A DNA stretch of 64,000 nt from Chryseobacterium sp. JM1 (GTDB lineage: Bacteria; Bacteroidota; Bacteroidia; Flavobacteriales; Weeksellaceae), in assembly GCF_000737715.1 (NCBI RefSeq), contig NZ_JPRN01000003.1, positions 186,001-250,000 of the forward strand. The letters run 5' to 3'. A program made the translations under genes and the position numbers. Positions 23,838 through 32,181 of this stretch are shown here, one piece after another; within the stretch, counting starts at the first letter, position 1, and each line of letters opens with the position of its first letter. The notes beneath the pieces are model-generated. The model had not been told where the DNA came from. It saw nothing but the letters and a program-made list of their open reading frames with translations, and searched no databases.

Positions 23838-24490
23838 TTTGAGCAGAGACGATGGTGAGATTGCTTCGTCGCTTTGCTCCTCGCAATAACGGCGGTACTC
23901 AATTTTATCGGAGATAAAATCTTTGCGCCTTACAACGTGTTTTTGTCATATCATTTGTGTCTTTGCGATGTTCCAACAATAAAAGAGAGAAGTTTTTTTA
24001 TTTTATCGCGCAGATTTTGCAGATCGTGCTGATTTTTTATTGGCCGTTGATCTAAACCTTATAGGTTTTTAAAACCTATAAGGTTTGAGGGTGATAATTA
24101 TTGAAGGAATTTTTCTGTTGGGTAATCGCAAAGTCGCAAGGCATTATAAGCTGTGTGAATATTTAAGTCGCAAGGAAATCAAAGATTTTCAGCAAGTGGG
24201 ATGGTGAGTGAGATTGCTTTGTCGCTGCGCTCCTCGCAATAACGGCGGTACTCAATTTTATCGGAGATAAAATCTTTGCGCCTTACAACATGTTTTTGTC
24301 ATATCATTTGCGTCTTTGCGATATTCCAACAATAAAGAGAGAAGTTTTTTTGTTTTATCGCGCAGATTTTGCAGATCGTGCTGATTTTTTATTGGCCGTT
24401 GATCTAAACCTTATAGGTTTTTAAAACCTATAAGGTTTGGTGGTATTAATTATCGAAAAAGATTTTTCTGTTTGGAAATCTTTGAGTTAT
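23838..24490. repeat. Composite dispersed repeat, two tandem copies of about 350 bp
   Basis: Two almost identical head-to-tail copies. Landmarks recur about 350 bases apart: GAGATTGCTT...CTCCTCGCAATAACGGCGG (23860 and 24210), 'atcggagataaaatctttgc', 'tgtgtctttgcgatgttcc', CGCGCAGATTTTGCAGATCG (24005 and 24358), and the 31-33 base palindrome around AACCTTATAGG...CCTATAAGG (24055-24088 and 24407-24440). This block fills the gene-free gap 23818-24567 and matches 19391-19925. Confidence 0.9.
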
Positions 24491-24567
24491 TCCAACAATA
24501 TCATTTATTTCAACATAACCTTTCCAACCTTTCTCATGATTCCCGCATCTCTATATAAAAAGAGACT

Positions 24568-25293
24568 ATGAAAATCACCATACCAAAACCGTGTCACGAG
24601 AACTGGGAAACCATGACCCCCGAAGAAAAAGGAAGGTTCTGTTCTGTTTGTTCCAAGACCGTGAGAGATTTCACCGTTGCTTCTGATCAGGAAATTATAG
24701 AAGCTTTTTCTGATCCTTCAATGGATATTTGCGGAAATTTCAATGCATCACAGCTGAACAGAAATCTGAATTATTCTTTTATTAATTCGCTCTTTACGAA
24801 GTTTGCGGTTGGTTTTATATTAACAACAGGAGGGTTTGTTTCCGTAAATGCTCAGCAAAATACGGTCAAGGATACTTTAAAGACGGAAGAGATCAGAGAA
24901 ATTGTATTTTCTGGATTTAATAAACAGAGAGACCGGAAATTGTTGGGAGCTGTTTCCGTAATTCCAGGAAATCTTTTGGTAAATACTCAACAGAATGATA
25001 TACCGGTACAGTTGAGTGGTGTGATTGGTAAGGTAGTTTCTACTAAACAGATAGAGAGTCCTTTTCATCATAAAAAAATAATTGGGGGAGCTTCATTAAC
25101 CATTAGGAATAATGAAAAACCTTTATATATAATCAATGGGAAGCTAAGCAGTTTGGAAGAACTTAATATGGTTGATCCTAAAATGATAAAATCGATTAAT
25201 ATAATGAAAGATACAACTGCTATTTATGGTGTAAAAGCCAAAAACGGCGTTATTGTTATCACCACAAAAAAGAAGGAGAAACTGAAAAAATAA
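24568..25293 (+). CDS. Membrane protein with N-terminal Cys-rich domain and TonB-plug-like C-terminus
   Basis: A 241-residue protein. The N-terminal domain has IPKPCHENWETMTPEEKGRF (Cys9), CSVC (Cys25, Cys28) and DICG (Cys55), a putative metal-binding module frequent in Bacteroidota. A hydrophobic helix at about 74-95 follows. The C-terminal part (about 170-235, PLYIINGKL...IKSINIMKDTTAIYGVKAKNGVIVI, in short form MKDTTAIYGVKAKNG) looks like the plug segment of SusC/TonB-dependent receptors. No barrel follows: the protein ends after the plug. It is probably an inner-membrane signalling or adaptor protein; the function is unknown. Confidence 0.75.
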   Translation: MKITIPKPCHENWETMTPEEKGRFCSVCSKTVRDFTVASDQEIIEAFSDPSMDICGNFNASQLNRNLNYSFINSLFTKFAVGFILTTGGFVSVNAQQNTVKDTLKTEEIREIVFSGFNKQRDRKLLGAVSVIPGNLLVNTQQNDIPVQLSGVIGKVVSTKQIESPFHHKKIIGGASLTIRNNEKPLYIINGKLSSLEELNMVDPKMIKSINIMKDTTAIYGVKAKNGVIVITTKKKEKLKK

Positions 25294-25326
25294 TGGGCTT
25301 CGGCGATCGAAGATCGCCGAAGCCCA
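25294..25326. terminator. Bidirectional terminator, 15-bp perfect stem
   Basis: TGGGCTTCGGCGATC and its exact complement around loop GAA, between convergent genes. It starts at the last base or two of the upstream stop region. Confidence 0.88.
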
Positions 25327-25352
25327 GTTTAAATTATTACAAAAGCAAAAGC

Positions 25353-25925
25353 TTATTTTTTCACAGCTGCAATCGCCGCTTCATAATTCGGTTCCTGCGA
25401 AATATCAGCAACCTGTTCTTCATAAATGATTTTTCCAGAAGGATCGATCACAACAACAGCTCTGCTTAAAAGTCCTTTCATTACAGAATCCGTGATTTCC
25501 ACGCCATACGTTTTTCCGAAATCTGAACGGAAATCTGAAAGCATTACGACATTTTTGATTCCTTCTGCACCACAAAATCTTTTTTGGGCAAAAGGAAGAT
25601 CTTTAGAAATACAGAGAACAACCGTATTGGGAATACTCGCTGCGTCTTCATTGAAATGATGGACAGAAGCTGAACAAACACCTGTATCCACACTTGGAAA
25701 AATGTTCAGGATCATGTATTTTCCTTTGTAGGAATCAAGTGTCTGATCCTTCATCGTAACGTCTGTAAGGGTAAACTTCGGGGCTGCTTTATTCACTGCA
25801 GGAAGTTTCGCATAAGTATGTACCGGTTTTCCTCCCATCAGAACAGTATTCGCTGTTTTGGTGTTTTGAGCAAAAATAAATGCTGAGAAAAACAATAAGG
25901 TGCTGAAAGCTAATTTTGAAAACAT
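25353..25925 (-). CDS. tpx: Exported thiol peroxidase (Tpx)
   Basis: Atypical 2-Cys peroxiredoxin that reduces H2O2 and alkyl hydroperoxides using thioredoxin. At 190 residues it is about 25 longer than usual because of an N-terminal signal peptide (about 1-19, AFIFAQ). The Tpx motif FPSVDTGVCSASV gives the peroxidatic Cys84. FCGAEG gives the resolving Cys118. An additional Cys105 lies between them. Export to the periplasm is inferred from the signal. A second, signal-less Tpx lies at 44717-45214. Confidence 0.92.
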   Translation of the reverse strand: MFSKLAFSTLLFFSAFIFAQNTKTANTVLMGGKPVHTYAKLPAVNKAAPKFTLTDVTMKDQTLDSYKGKYMILNIFPSVDTGVCSASVHHFNEDAASIPNTVVLCISKDLPFAQKRFCGAEGIKNVVMLSDFRSDFGKTYGVEITDSVMKGLLSRAVVVIDPSGKIIYEEQVADISQEPNYEAAIAAVKK

Positions 25926-26100
25926 GAAATTTTATTTTTAGTAAAATTATTCATTTTTTCAGTACCTGACATTAATTTTAATTCAAACACCCGCCAAATA
26001 GAGCAAATCTATCAACCGGCTGTTTTTAAAACCGATTTTAACGGCTACCTTTATTCTGTTAATTTTAGAATGACACGCAATTATCAAAAAATAAAAATTT

Positions 26101-27729
26101 ATGGATTCAGTCAATAAGCCGTTGTTTCAGAATATTTTTAAAAGTGAAAACGAAATTCCGGAAGAATTTAAAGTACAGGAGATTCATCAGAAAGTCTATC
26201 TTCTCAATGGAGAACTGGTGGAATGGAAAGGAGAGGTTCAGAATATCTATTCGCCGGTCTGCATTCCTACGGAAAACGGTCTCCAAAGAAAATTGCTGGG
26301 AAGTATCCCAAATATCAGCCCGAAAGAAGCGATGGAAGTTCTTGAAGCTTCGGTTAAAGCCTACGATAATGGTCTCGGAGAATGGCCTACGATGTCTGTA
26401 GAAGGGCGTATTCAGTGTATGCAGAAATTTGTTTATCTGATGATCCAGCAGCGTGACCTTATAATTAAACTGCTCATGTGGGAGATCGGAAAAACTTTGG
26501 CAGATTCTACTAAAGAATTCGACAGGACTGTAGATTATATCAACCAGACCATTGATGCCCTGAAAGATTTGGACAGAGAATCCTCCCGTTTTCAGGAAGC
26601 TGAAGGAACCATTGCACAGATCAGAAGAGCGCCGCTGGGCGTTGTGCTGAGTATGGGACCGTTCAATTATCCTTTAAATGAGATCTTCACCACACTGATT
26701 CCCGCACTGATCATGGGAAATACGATTTTGTTTAAACTTCCAAAACATGGAGTTCTGGCTCATTATCCATTACTGAATGCTTTCAAAGAAGCCTTCCCGA
26801 AAGGAACTGTCAACACGCTTTACGGAAAAGGTTCAGAGATCATTACTCCCATTATGGAAAGTGGAAAAGTTAATGTTCTGGCCTTTATCGGATCCAGCAA
26901 AGTGGCCAACGGATTGAAGAAACTGCATCCTAAAGTAAACCGTTTACGCGCTATTCTGAGTCTTGATGCTAAAAATGCAGCCATTGTAACTAAAAATGCA
27001 GATTTAAATGTAGCAGTGAGCGAATGTATACTGGGAGCATTGTCATTCAACGGACAGCGTTGTACCGCATTGAAACTGATCTTTGTTCAGAAAGAAATTG
27101 CGGAAGAATTTACCCAAAAATTAAGTGCTGCTATTTCCGCATTGAAACCCGGACTTCCGTGGGAAAAAGATGTAAAGGTAACACCGCTTCCTGAAGTGAA
27201 TAAACCAATGTATCTGAAAGAATGTATTGAAGATGCTTTGGCTAAAGGTGCGAAAGTTTTAAATGAAAACGGAGGATTTACAGAAGAATCTTTTGTGTTT
27301 CCTGCTGTGGTGTATCCGGTAAACAGTGATATGAAGCTGTATCACGAAGAGCAGTTCGGTCCGGTCATTCCGGTGGTTCCGTTTGAAGACATCGAAGAAC
27401 CTATCGATTATCAGGTGAATGCATCCCACGGAATGCAGGTAAGCATTTTTAGTGAAGATCCTCAGGAAGTTTCCAGATTAATTGACCCGTTTGTGAATCT
27501 GGTGAGCCGTGTGAATATCAATTGCCAGGCTCAGCGTGGTCCGGACGTTTTTCCGTTTACCGGAAGAAAAGACAGTGCGGAAGGAACGCTTTCTGTTTTT
27601 GATGCACTCCGTTCATTCTCCATAAGGTCTCTGGTAGCTGCAAAACTGACAGATTCCAACAAGAAACTATTAAATACCATCGTCAGAGAACACGATTCTA
27701 ATTTTTTAAGTACAGACTATATTTTCTAG
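26101..27729 (+). CDS. Aldehyde dehydrogenase, NADP-dependent glyceraldehyde-3-phosphate dehydrogenase type
   Basis: ALDH-superfamily enzyme of 542 residues, resembling the flavobacterial group annotated as non-phosphorylating GAPDH (GapN). That reaction oxidises glyceraldehyde-3-phosphate to 3-phosphoglycerate with NADP+. The FNYP motif is at 188-191 (oxyanion Asn189) and the catalytic Cys321 in FNGQRCTA. The usual general-base block LELGGKN is LSLDAKN here (286-292), so the normal Glu position is Ser. This can be a subgroup trait or a changed mechanism. It stands alone between Tpx and the first ECF sigma gene. Confidence 0.8.
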   Translation: MDSVNKPLFQNIFKSENEIPEEFKVQEIHQKVYLLNGELVEWKGEVQNIYSPVCIPTENGLQRKLLGSIPNISPKEAMEVLEASVKAYDNGLGEWPTMSVEGRIQCMQKFVYLMIQQRDLIIKLLMWEIGKTLADSTKEFDRTVDYINQTIDALKDLDRESSRFQEAEGTIAQIRRAPLGVVLSMGPFNYPLNEIFTTLIPALIMGNTILFKLPKHGVLAHYPLLNAFKEAFPKGTVNTLYGKGSEIITPIMESGKVNVLAFIGSSKVANGLKKLHPKVNRLRAILSLDAKNAAIVTKNADLNVAVSECILGALSFNGQRCTALKLIFVQKEIAEEFTQKLSAAISALKPGLPWEKDVKVTPLPEVNKPMYLKECIEDALAKGAKVLNENGGFTEESFVFPAVVYPVNSDMKLYHEEQFGPVIPVVPFEDIEEPIDYQVNASHGMQVSIFSEDPQEVSRLIDPFVNLVSRVNINCQAQRGPDVFPFTGRKDSAEGTLSVFDALRSFSIRSLVAAKLTDSNKKLLNTIVREHDSNFLSTDYIF

Positions 27730-27884
27730 ACAGATTTTTCGGATCTAGTTAACATAAAATAATAATCCTCATTAAATTTCTTTATTTTTTGAGGATTTTG
27801 TACTTTGACACGTGGAGTTTTTAGTTTTTGTGTTAAAATTGTGGTATTTACTTTAAATACTGCTGTACGAGTAGAGTTTCGAGC

Positions 27885-28394
27885 ATGTCTTTAATGGAAA
27901 AAGAATTTTTAGAGAAAATTGAAAAACACAAAGGTGTTATTTTCAAGATCTCTAAAATGTATATGGACGATCAGGATGATCAGAATGATCTTTATCAGGA
28001 GATCATTTATCAGGCCTGGAAATCATACGGCGATTTCCAGAGGAGGAGTGACTTCTCTACGTGGCTCTACCGGACTGCACTTAATACTGCGATCGTATTT
28101 TTGCGTAGCGAAAAAAAACGTAGTTTTATACAAAATCAGGGAATAGAAAATCTTGTTGTTCCGCAAGAATCCTATAATGATGCAGATGACAGAAATATGA
28201 AGCTGATGTATGAAGCAATCCACCAGCTCAGCCCTATAGACAAGGCGCTTATCTTTTTCTTTTTGGAAGATTTTCCCGGCAGGGAAATCGCCCGCCAGTT
28301 GGGGATCACTGAGGTGAATGCCCGTGTAAAAATGAACCGGGCAAAAACAAAACTGAAGGAGATCATAGAAAAGCAGAAGGGCAACAAGATTTAA
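27885..28394 (+). CDS. ECF RNA polymerase sigma factor (copy 1)
   Basis: A 169-residue extracytoplasmic-function sigma factor. Region 2 is at about 18-85 (QNDLYQEIIYQAWKSYGDFQ, FSTWLYRTALNTA). Region 4 is at about 110-160 (DFPGREIARQLGITEVNARVKMNRAKTKLK). It is followed 10 bases later by a multi-pass membrane protein, the likely partner. The pair is paralogous to the pair at 32182-33289 (shared KHKGVIFKISKMYM block). The GTAAC/CTACTAACT motif seen before the second pair is not found upstream here. An in-frame ATG at 27894 is an alternative start. Confidence 0.92.
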   Translation: MSLMEKEFLEKIEKHKGVIFKISKMYMDDQDDQNDLYQEIIYQAWKSYGDFQRRSDFSTWLYRTALNTAIVFLRSEKKRSFIQNQGIENLVVPQESYNDADDRNMKLMYEAIHQLSPIDKALIFFFLEDFPGREIARQLGITEVNARVKMNRAKTKLKEIIEKQKGNKI

Positions 28395-28404
28395 AGCAAA
28401 ACAA

Positions 28405-29220
28405 ATGGAGTTAGAAAATTTTAAAGAACTTTGGGATAAAGACAACAGGCAGGATCTGCCTGAGATTTCTCTTGAGAAACAGCGTGAAATTCATTCGCCT
28501 ATGCGGATGCTGAAGATTAATATGCAGACAGAATTCTGGCTGATGGTCGTCACCCTGCCTATGCTTTTAATGGGTTTTCCGTTTGCTTCCGGAGACACCA
28601 ATATTGTAATTATATCGGCATTTGTCGTCGCACTCACACTTGCCTTCATTATTTATTTTTACTCGCGTTTTCTCAAGCTTTACAAAATGCTATGCAACAG
28701 CAGTATCAATACAAACTATGATTTATTTAACCTTAAAACACAACTTTTAATATCGAAAGAAATCTACATTTCCTATTACATTTCCTACATTCCGCTGGCC
28801 TTCCTGTTGTCTCTCATCAAGATCAGCTTTCACTTTGAAATGAAGTATAATCTTGCCATTTTCGGGATCAGTTTCCTTATTACGCTGATGCTGGTGTGGT
28901 TTATCATCAGATATTGGATTTATTATATGTATGGACGATATATAGAAGATGTTGTCCGTTTGGTGGACGAACTGAACGGCCTTGAAATAGAACCTAAGAA
29001 AACGCGTAAAAACTCATGGTTTGAACGTTCTCAAAGGTTTTTCATAAATAAGTTTGGACTTCAGGGGAACATTCTGAATACGGTGATATGGTTTGTTTCA
29101 GTGTATATTTTTATCATTATATTTCTGACACTGGTTCTTCTGATTTTCATTATCATCGGCGTGAAACTTGATTTTATTGATCTTCATATTCTTATGAAAG
29201 CGCTGGACAGGCTAAATTAA
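28405..29220 (+). CDS. Membrane protein paired with ECF sigma (putative anti-sigma), copy 1
   Basis: A 271-residue protein. It has a short cytosolic N-terminus (FKELWDKDNRQDLPEISLEK), then five to six membrane helices (about 42-62, 66-88, 120-142, 145-170 and a final pair near 225-260). It is paralogous to the 196-residue partner of copy 2 over the first 190 residues, but carries an extra C-terminal helix region. Position directly after the sigma gene suggests it restrains the sigma factor. It has no RsiW-type zinc motif, so the anti-sigma role is inferred from context only. Confidence 0.7.
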   Translation: MELENFKELWDKDNRQDLPEISLEKQREIHSPMRMLKINMQTEFWLMVVTLPMLLMGFPFASGDTNIVIISAFVVALTLAFIIYFYSRFLKLYKMLCNSSINTNYDLFNLKTQLLISKEIYISYYISYIPLAFLLSLIKISFHFEMKYNLAIFGISFLITLMLVWFIIRYWIYYMYGRYIEDVVRLVDELNGLEIEPKKTRKNSWFERSQRFFINKFGLQGNILNTVIWFVSVYIFIIIFLTLVLLIFIIIGVKLDFIDLHILMKALDRLN

Positions 29221-29276
29221 TTTTCTCTGTACATCTTCCATCTTAAAACTTTCTGATACTTTAAAAATACAAATAC

Positions 29277-29315
29277 AGTCCCGGTGAATTTTTTCTACCG
29301 GGACTTATTTTTTTT
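29277..29315 (+). terminator. Terminator of ECF operon 1
   Basis: Stem AGTCCCGGT / ACCGGGACT, 11-base loop, then a T-rich tail. Confidence 0.87.
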
Positions 29316-29432
29316 AATAGTAAATAAAAAATACAATTATTGAAAACGGGCAGTACCAAAGGGTTTACAAAACTTACTGAAAATTGAAAAAATATATTGT
29401 GGGGTTTTAATTAAAATTTTTCCCTAAATGGT

Positions 29433-29461
29433 GTAACATTTTTGCTTTTTTTCTACTAACT
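29433..29461 (+). promoter_or_regulatory. ECF-type promoter motif, orphan copy
   Basis: GTAAC, 15 bases, CTACTAACT. The same two blocks with the same spacing lie before the M4 protease gene (30016-30044). No gene follows this copy: about 180 bases later comes a terminator-like hairpin. Confidence 0.65.
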
Positions 29462-29672
29462 ATTAGAAACATAAAATGTTAGTGTCCAATTCGGACTTTG
29501 ACTGTTCAAATTTTTAACTGACTGTTCAATTTAAGATATAAGCCATTCATGAGTAGGTTTATAGATTAAAATTAATTCGTACAAAGACTTTGTTTTTCTA
29601 AAACATAGTTGGAGTAAAACTTAAAAAAACACACAATGGGGCCCTGCAGGAAATTTTCTGTTGGGTTTTTTG
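29462..29672 (+). other. Gene-less promoter-to-terminator segment (small RNA or deleted gene)
   Basis: Downstream of the orphan motif lies an AT-rich leader of about 180 bases. A hairpin at 29642-29665 with a T run follows, resembling in layout and sequence the terminator after the M4 protease gene ('gaaaattttctg' core). The only frames are a 13-codon one near 29477 and an ATG at 29636 that runs straight into the hairpin. It could be a small RNA, or the leader and terminator left after loss of a gene. The rest of 29221-30070 holds nothing else coding. Confidence 0.45.
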
Positions 29673-30015
29673 TTTGTGTAAAGTTCAGATAAAATTATTT
29701 TCGTTACTGAAACTATCTGATGTTCTGATAAGACCTTACGTTTTTAAAACACAAATTTCACAAATATTTTGCACGAATGACACTAATATATTGTGCAGAA
29801 TAGTGAAGTATTAGGAAGCTTTGTATTTAAAAAAAATATTCAAAATTAAACCTTCATTCCAATATCAGCCCCTTTGATTTTTTGTAAAGATGAAGCTGAT
29901 TTTTATAAAATAAATCAAGTCTTTAATATTTCCGAAAAATCCTATACTTACTGATTAATTTAAGCGATTTTTTCAATGAAATGTATAATGAAATAAAGTT
30001 AGTTTTGAAAAGTAT

Positions 30016-30044
30016 GTAACAATTTGTTGTTTTTTCTACTAACT
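30016..30044 (+). promoter_or_regulatory. ECF-type promoter motif of the M4 protease gene
   Basis: GTAAC, exactly 15 bases, CTACTAACT, ending 26 bases before the ATG. Both blocks and the spacing match the copy at 29433-29461, and largely match 32136-32164. Confidence 0.68.
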
Positions 30045-30070
30045 GTGAAATACCAAAAAAACAACGTAAA

Positions 30071-32065
30071 ATGAAAAGAATAACTACTTTCGCCCATACA
30101 CTGGCTTTTGCCATGGTGGTAGGTTTTGCTCCGGCAGCTTTAATGAATGCACAAAACAAAGGAAGAACTGAAATTTCAGTGAAAGAACTTCCAAGAATTT
30201 CCGGAACTTCTGTGATGGGGAATTTTAATGCCGATTTTAGCGGGGTGAATGTTTCATCAGACTTTTTAGTCAACCATTTAGGTGAATGGCTGGGAACGGG
30301 AAGCGATCATACCTACAGGCTTCTCAAAGAGAGTAAAGATGAATTGGGAATTAAGCATGCTGTGTACGATCATTATTATAAAGGAGTTAAAGTAATGGAT
30401 GATATGATCTTGTTGCATGAAAAAAATGGAAAATTAGTATATGTAAACGGTGAGATCATTACTGATATTAATCTTTCCCCAAAACAGCAGCCTACCTTAC
30501 AGAAAGTACGGTCAATCATTGCATCTGATCTTAAAGCCAGCGGTAAAATTACAATTTCAGCTATTGAAGAAGTCATCACAAAAGTGAATAACGGAAGAAA
30601 AGCTGTTATGTACCATTCTTCTAAAGTAGAAGCATTATCTATGAACCCTTTACAGGCCTATACGTATTATATAGACAATGCTTCAGGAGCAGTTGTAAAG
30701 AAAAATTCAAGAATTCATGATGCGGACACACCATCTACAAGTACTACTTATTACAAAGGAAACCAGCCGATTACTGTTGATTCATACAATGGACAGTTTC
30801 GCCTTAAAGACAATGCGAGAAATATCCATACGATGAATGGGACAACGCTGGATGTAGATACCATAAACGGTGGAATTATCAATGTTCAGGAATACATTAA
30901 TCCTGTTGCAGAGTATACAGCTGTAGATACAAAACCAGCAGTGGAAGTTCATTGGGGAATGAAAAATGCCTACGATTATTATATGGCGAGACACAACAGA
31001 AACAGCTACGATGGAAATGGAGCTAAAATTGATAACTATTACAACTTCGATTTCGGAGGGCTTACAGGAGGTGCGAATGCAGCAGCGCTTGATACTCCTT
31101 TGTATGGGGGAATTGTATGTATGCTTTATGGGAATGGAAAAATTCTGGGTGGATTGCTCACCCTGATGAATCCTGTCGTGGGAATAGATGTTGCCGGACA
31201 TGAATATTCCCATTTAATTATAGGGAGAAATGGCCTTGGCGGTTTGAATTATGAAGCTGAATCCGGTGCTATCAATGAATCTATTGCTGATATGTTTGGA
31301 ACAGCGATAGAATTTTACTCCGGAACCACTGCCAACTGGACTATCGGAGAGGGAATTCCTACAGCATCATTTTTAAATCCATCTCCGAGTCCATACATGA
31401 GAAGTATGTCTGACCCGAATAATGTAAATCCCGGTCCTCAGCCGGATACCTATAACGGAACCTATTGGGCAAGTACAGCCAATCCTACGGTTGATAACGA
31501 TCATGGAGGGGTGCATACCAATAGTGGGGTAGGAAATTACTGGTTCTATCTTCTTTCGCAGGGAGGTTCAGGAACCAATGATATCGGGAATGCGTTTAAT
31601 GTAACCGGAATCACCATTGAGAAAGCCGAAAAAATCATTTACAGAGCTTTAACCAATTATATGACACCCAATACAACTTATATGGATGCTTATAATTTTA
31701 CCAAGCAGGCTGTAACAGATCTTTATGGCACTTCCAGTAACGAGCAGCTGCAAAATGTAAAAGCATGGTATGCTGTTGGAATTGGAAATGGCGCATTACT
31801 GGCAACCAATGAAACGGGCAGACCTCAGGATGGATTTACAGTGTATCCAAATCCTGTAAAAGACGGCGTCTTTACCATAGAAAGTAATAAAAATAATACG
31901 TCTGCAGAGCTTTATGACAGCTCAGGAAGACTGATTAAAACAGTACAAAAACTGAACAAAGGAAGCAATAAAGTATATATCAATGATGTTCAGAAAGGTA
32001 TTTATCTGTTGAAAATTGTTTCTGAAGGGAATGCTGTTCCCGCGAAAAAAATAATTGTAGAATAA
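30071..32065 (+). CDS. Secreted M4 (thermolysin-family) metalloprotease with T9SS sorting domain
   Basis: Zinc endopeptidase of 664 residues, made as a pre-pro-protein. Order: signal peptide (about 1-27), FTP/PepSY-type propeptide (about 60-215), catalytic domain with HEYSH (377-381) and zinc ligand Glu403 in GAINESIADMFG, then GGVHTNSG with the catalytic His. A T9SS type A C-terminal domain covers about 590-664 (VYPNPVKDG start, KKIIVE end). It is expected to cross the outer membrane by type IX secretion and act outside the cell. It sits between two ECF sigma pairs and has the ECF-type motif upstream, so regulation by one of them is likely. Confidence 0.95.
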   Translation: MKRITTFAHTLAFAMVVGFAPAALMNAQNKGRTEISVKELPRISGTSVMGNFNADFSGVNVSSDFLVNHLGEWLGTGSDHTYRLLKESKDELGIKHAVYDHYYKGVKVMDDMILLHEKNGKLVYVNGEIITDINLSPKQQPTLQKVRSIIASDLKASGKITISAIEEVITKVNNGRKAVMYHSSKVEALSMNPLQAYTYYIDNASGAVVKKNSRIHDADTPSTSTTYYKGNQPITVDSYNGQFRLKDNARNIHTMNGTTLDVDTINGGIINVQEYINPVAEYTAVDTKPAVEVHWGMKNAYDYYMARHNRNSYDGNGAKIDNYYNFDFGGLTGGANAAALDTPLYGGIVCMLYGNGKILGGLLTLMNPVVGIDVAGHEYSHLIIGRNGLGGLNYEAESGAINESIADMFGTAIEFYSGTTANWTIGEGIPTASFLNPSPSPYMRSMSDPNNVNPGPQPDTYNGTYWASTANPTVDNDHGGVHTNSGVGNYWFYLLSQGGSGTNDIGNAFNVTGITIEKAEKIIYRALTNYMTPNTTYMDAYNFTKQAVTDLYGTSSNEQLQNVKAWYAVGIGNGALLATNETGRPQDGFTVYPNPVKDGVFTIESNKNNTSAELYDSSGRLIKTVQKLNKGSNKVYINDVQKGIYLLKIVSEGNAVPAKKIIVE

Positions 32066-32086
32066 TTTTTTTTTGAATAGAATGAC

Positions 32087-32119
32087 ATCCGGTAGAAAAT
32101 TTTCTGCCGGATTTTTTTA
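32087..32119 (+). terminator. Terminator of the M4 protease gene
   Basis: ATCCGGTAGAAAA / TTTTCTGCCGGAT, near-perfect stem with one G-T pair, followed by T run. Confidence 0.88.
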
Positions 32120-32135
32120 TTTTTAAGAAATACAT

Positions 32136-32164
32136 GTAACATTTTTTTACAATGATAACTAACT
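32136..32164 (+). promoter_or_regulatory. ECF-type promoter motif of sigma gene copy 2
   Basis: GTAAC, exactly 15 bases, TAACTAACT (7 of 9 matches to CTACTAACT). It overlaps the first in-frame ATG (32152) and ends 17 bases before the ATG at 32182. If functional it implies the later start and autoregulation. Confidence 0.55.
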
Positions 32165-32181
32165 CTATAGAGCCCGAAAAT

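Noticed and set aside
29477..29518. 13-codon reading frame after the orphan ECF motif as a leader peptide
   Set aside because: Too short and without conservation evidence; mentioned only as part of the gene-less segment.
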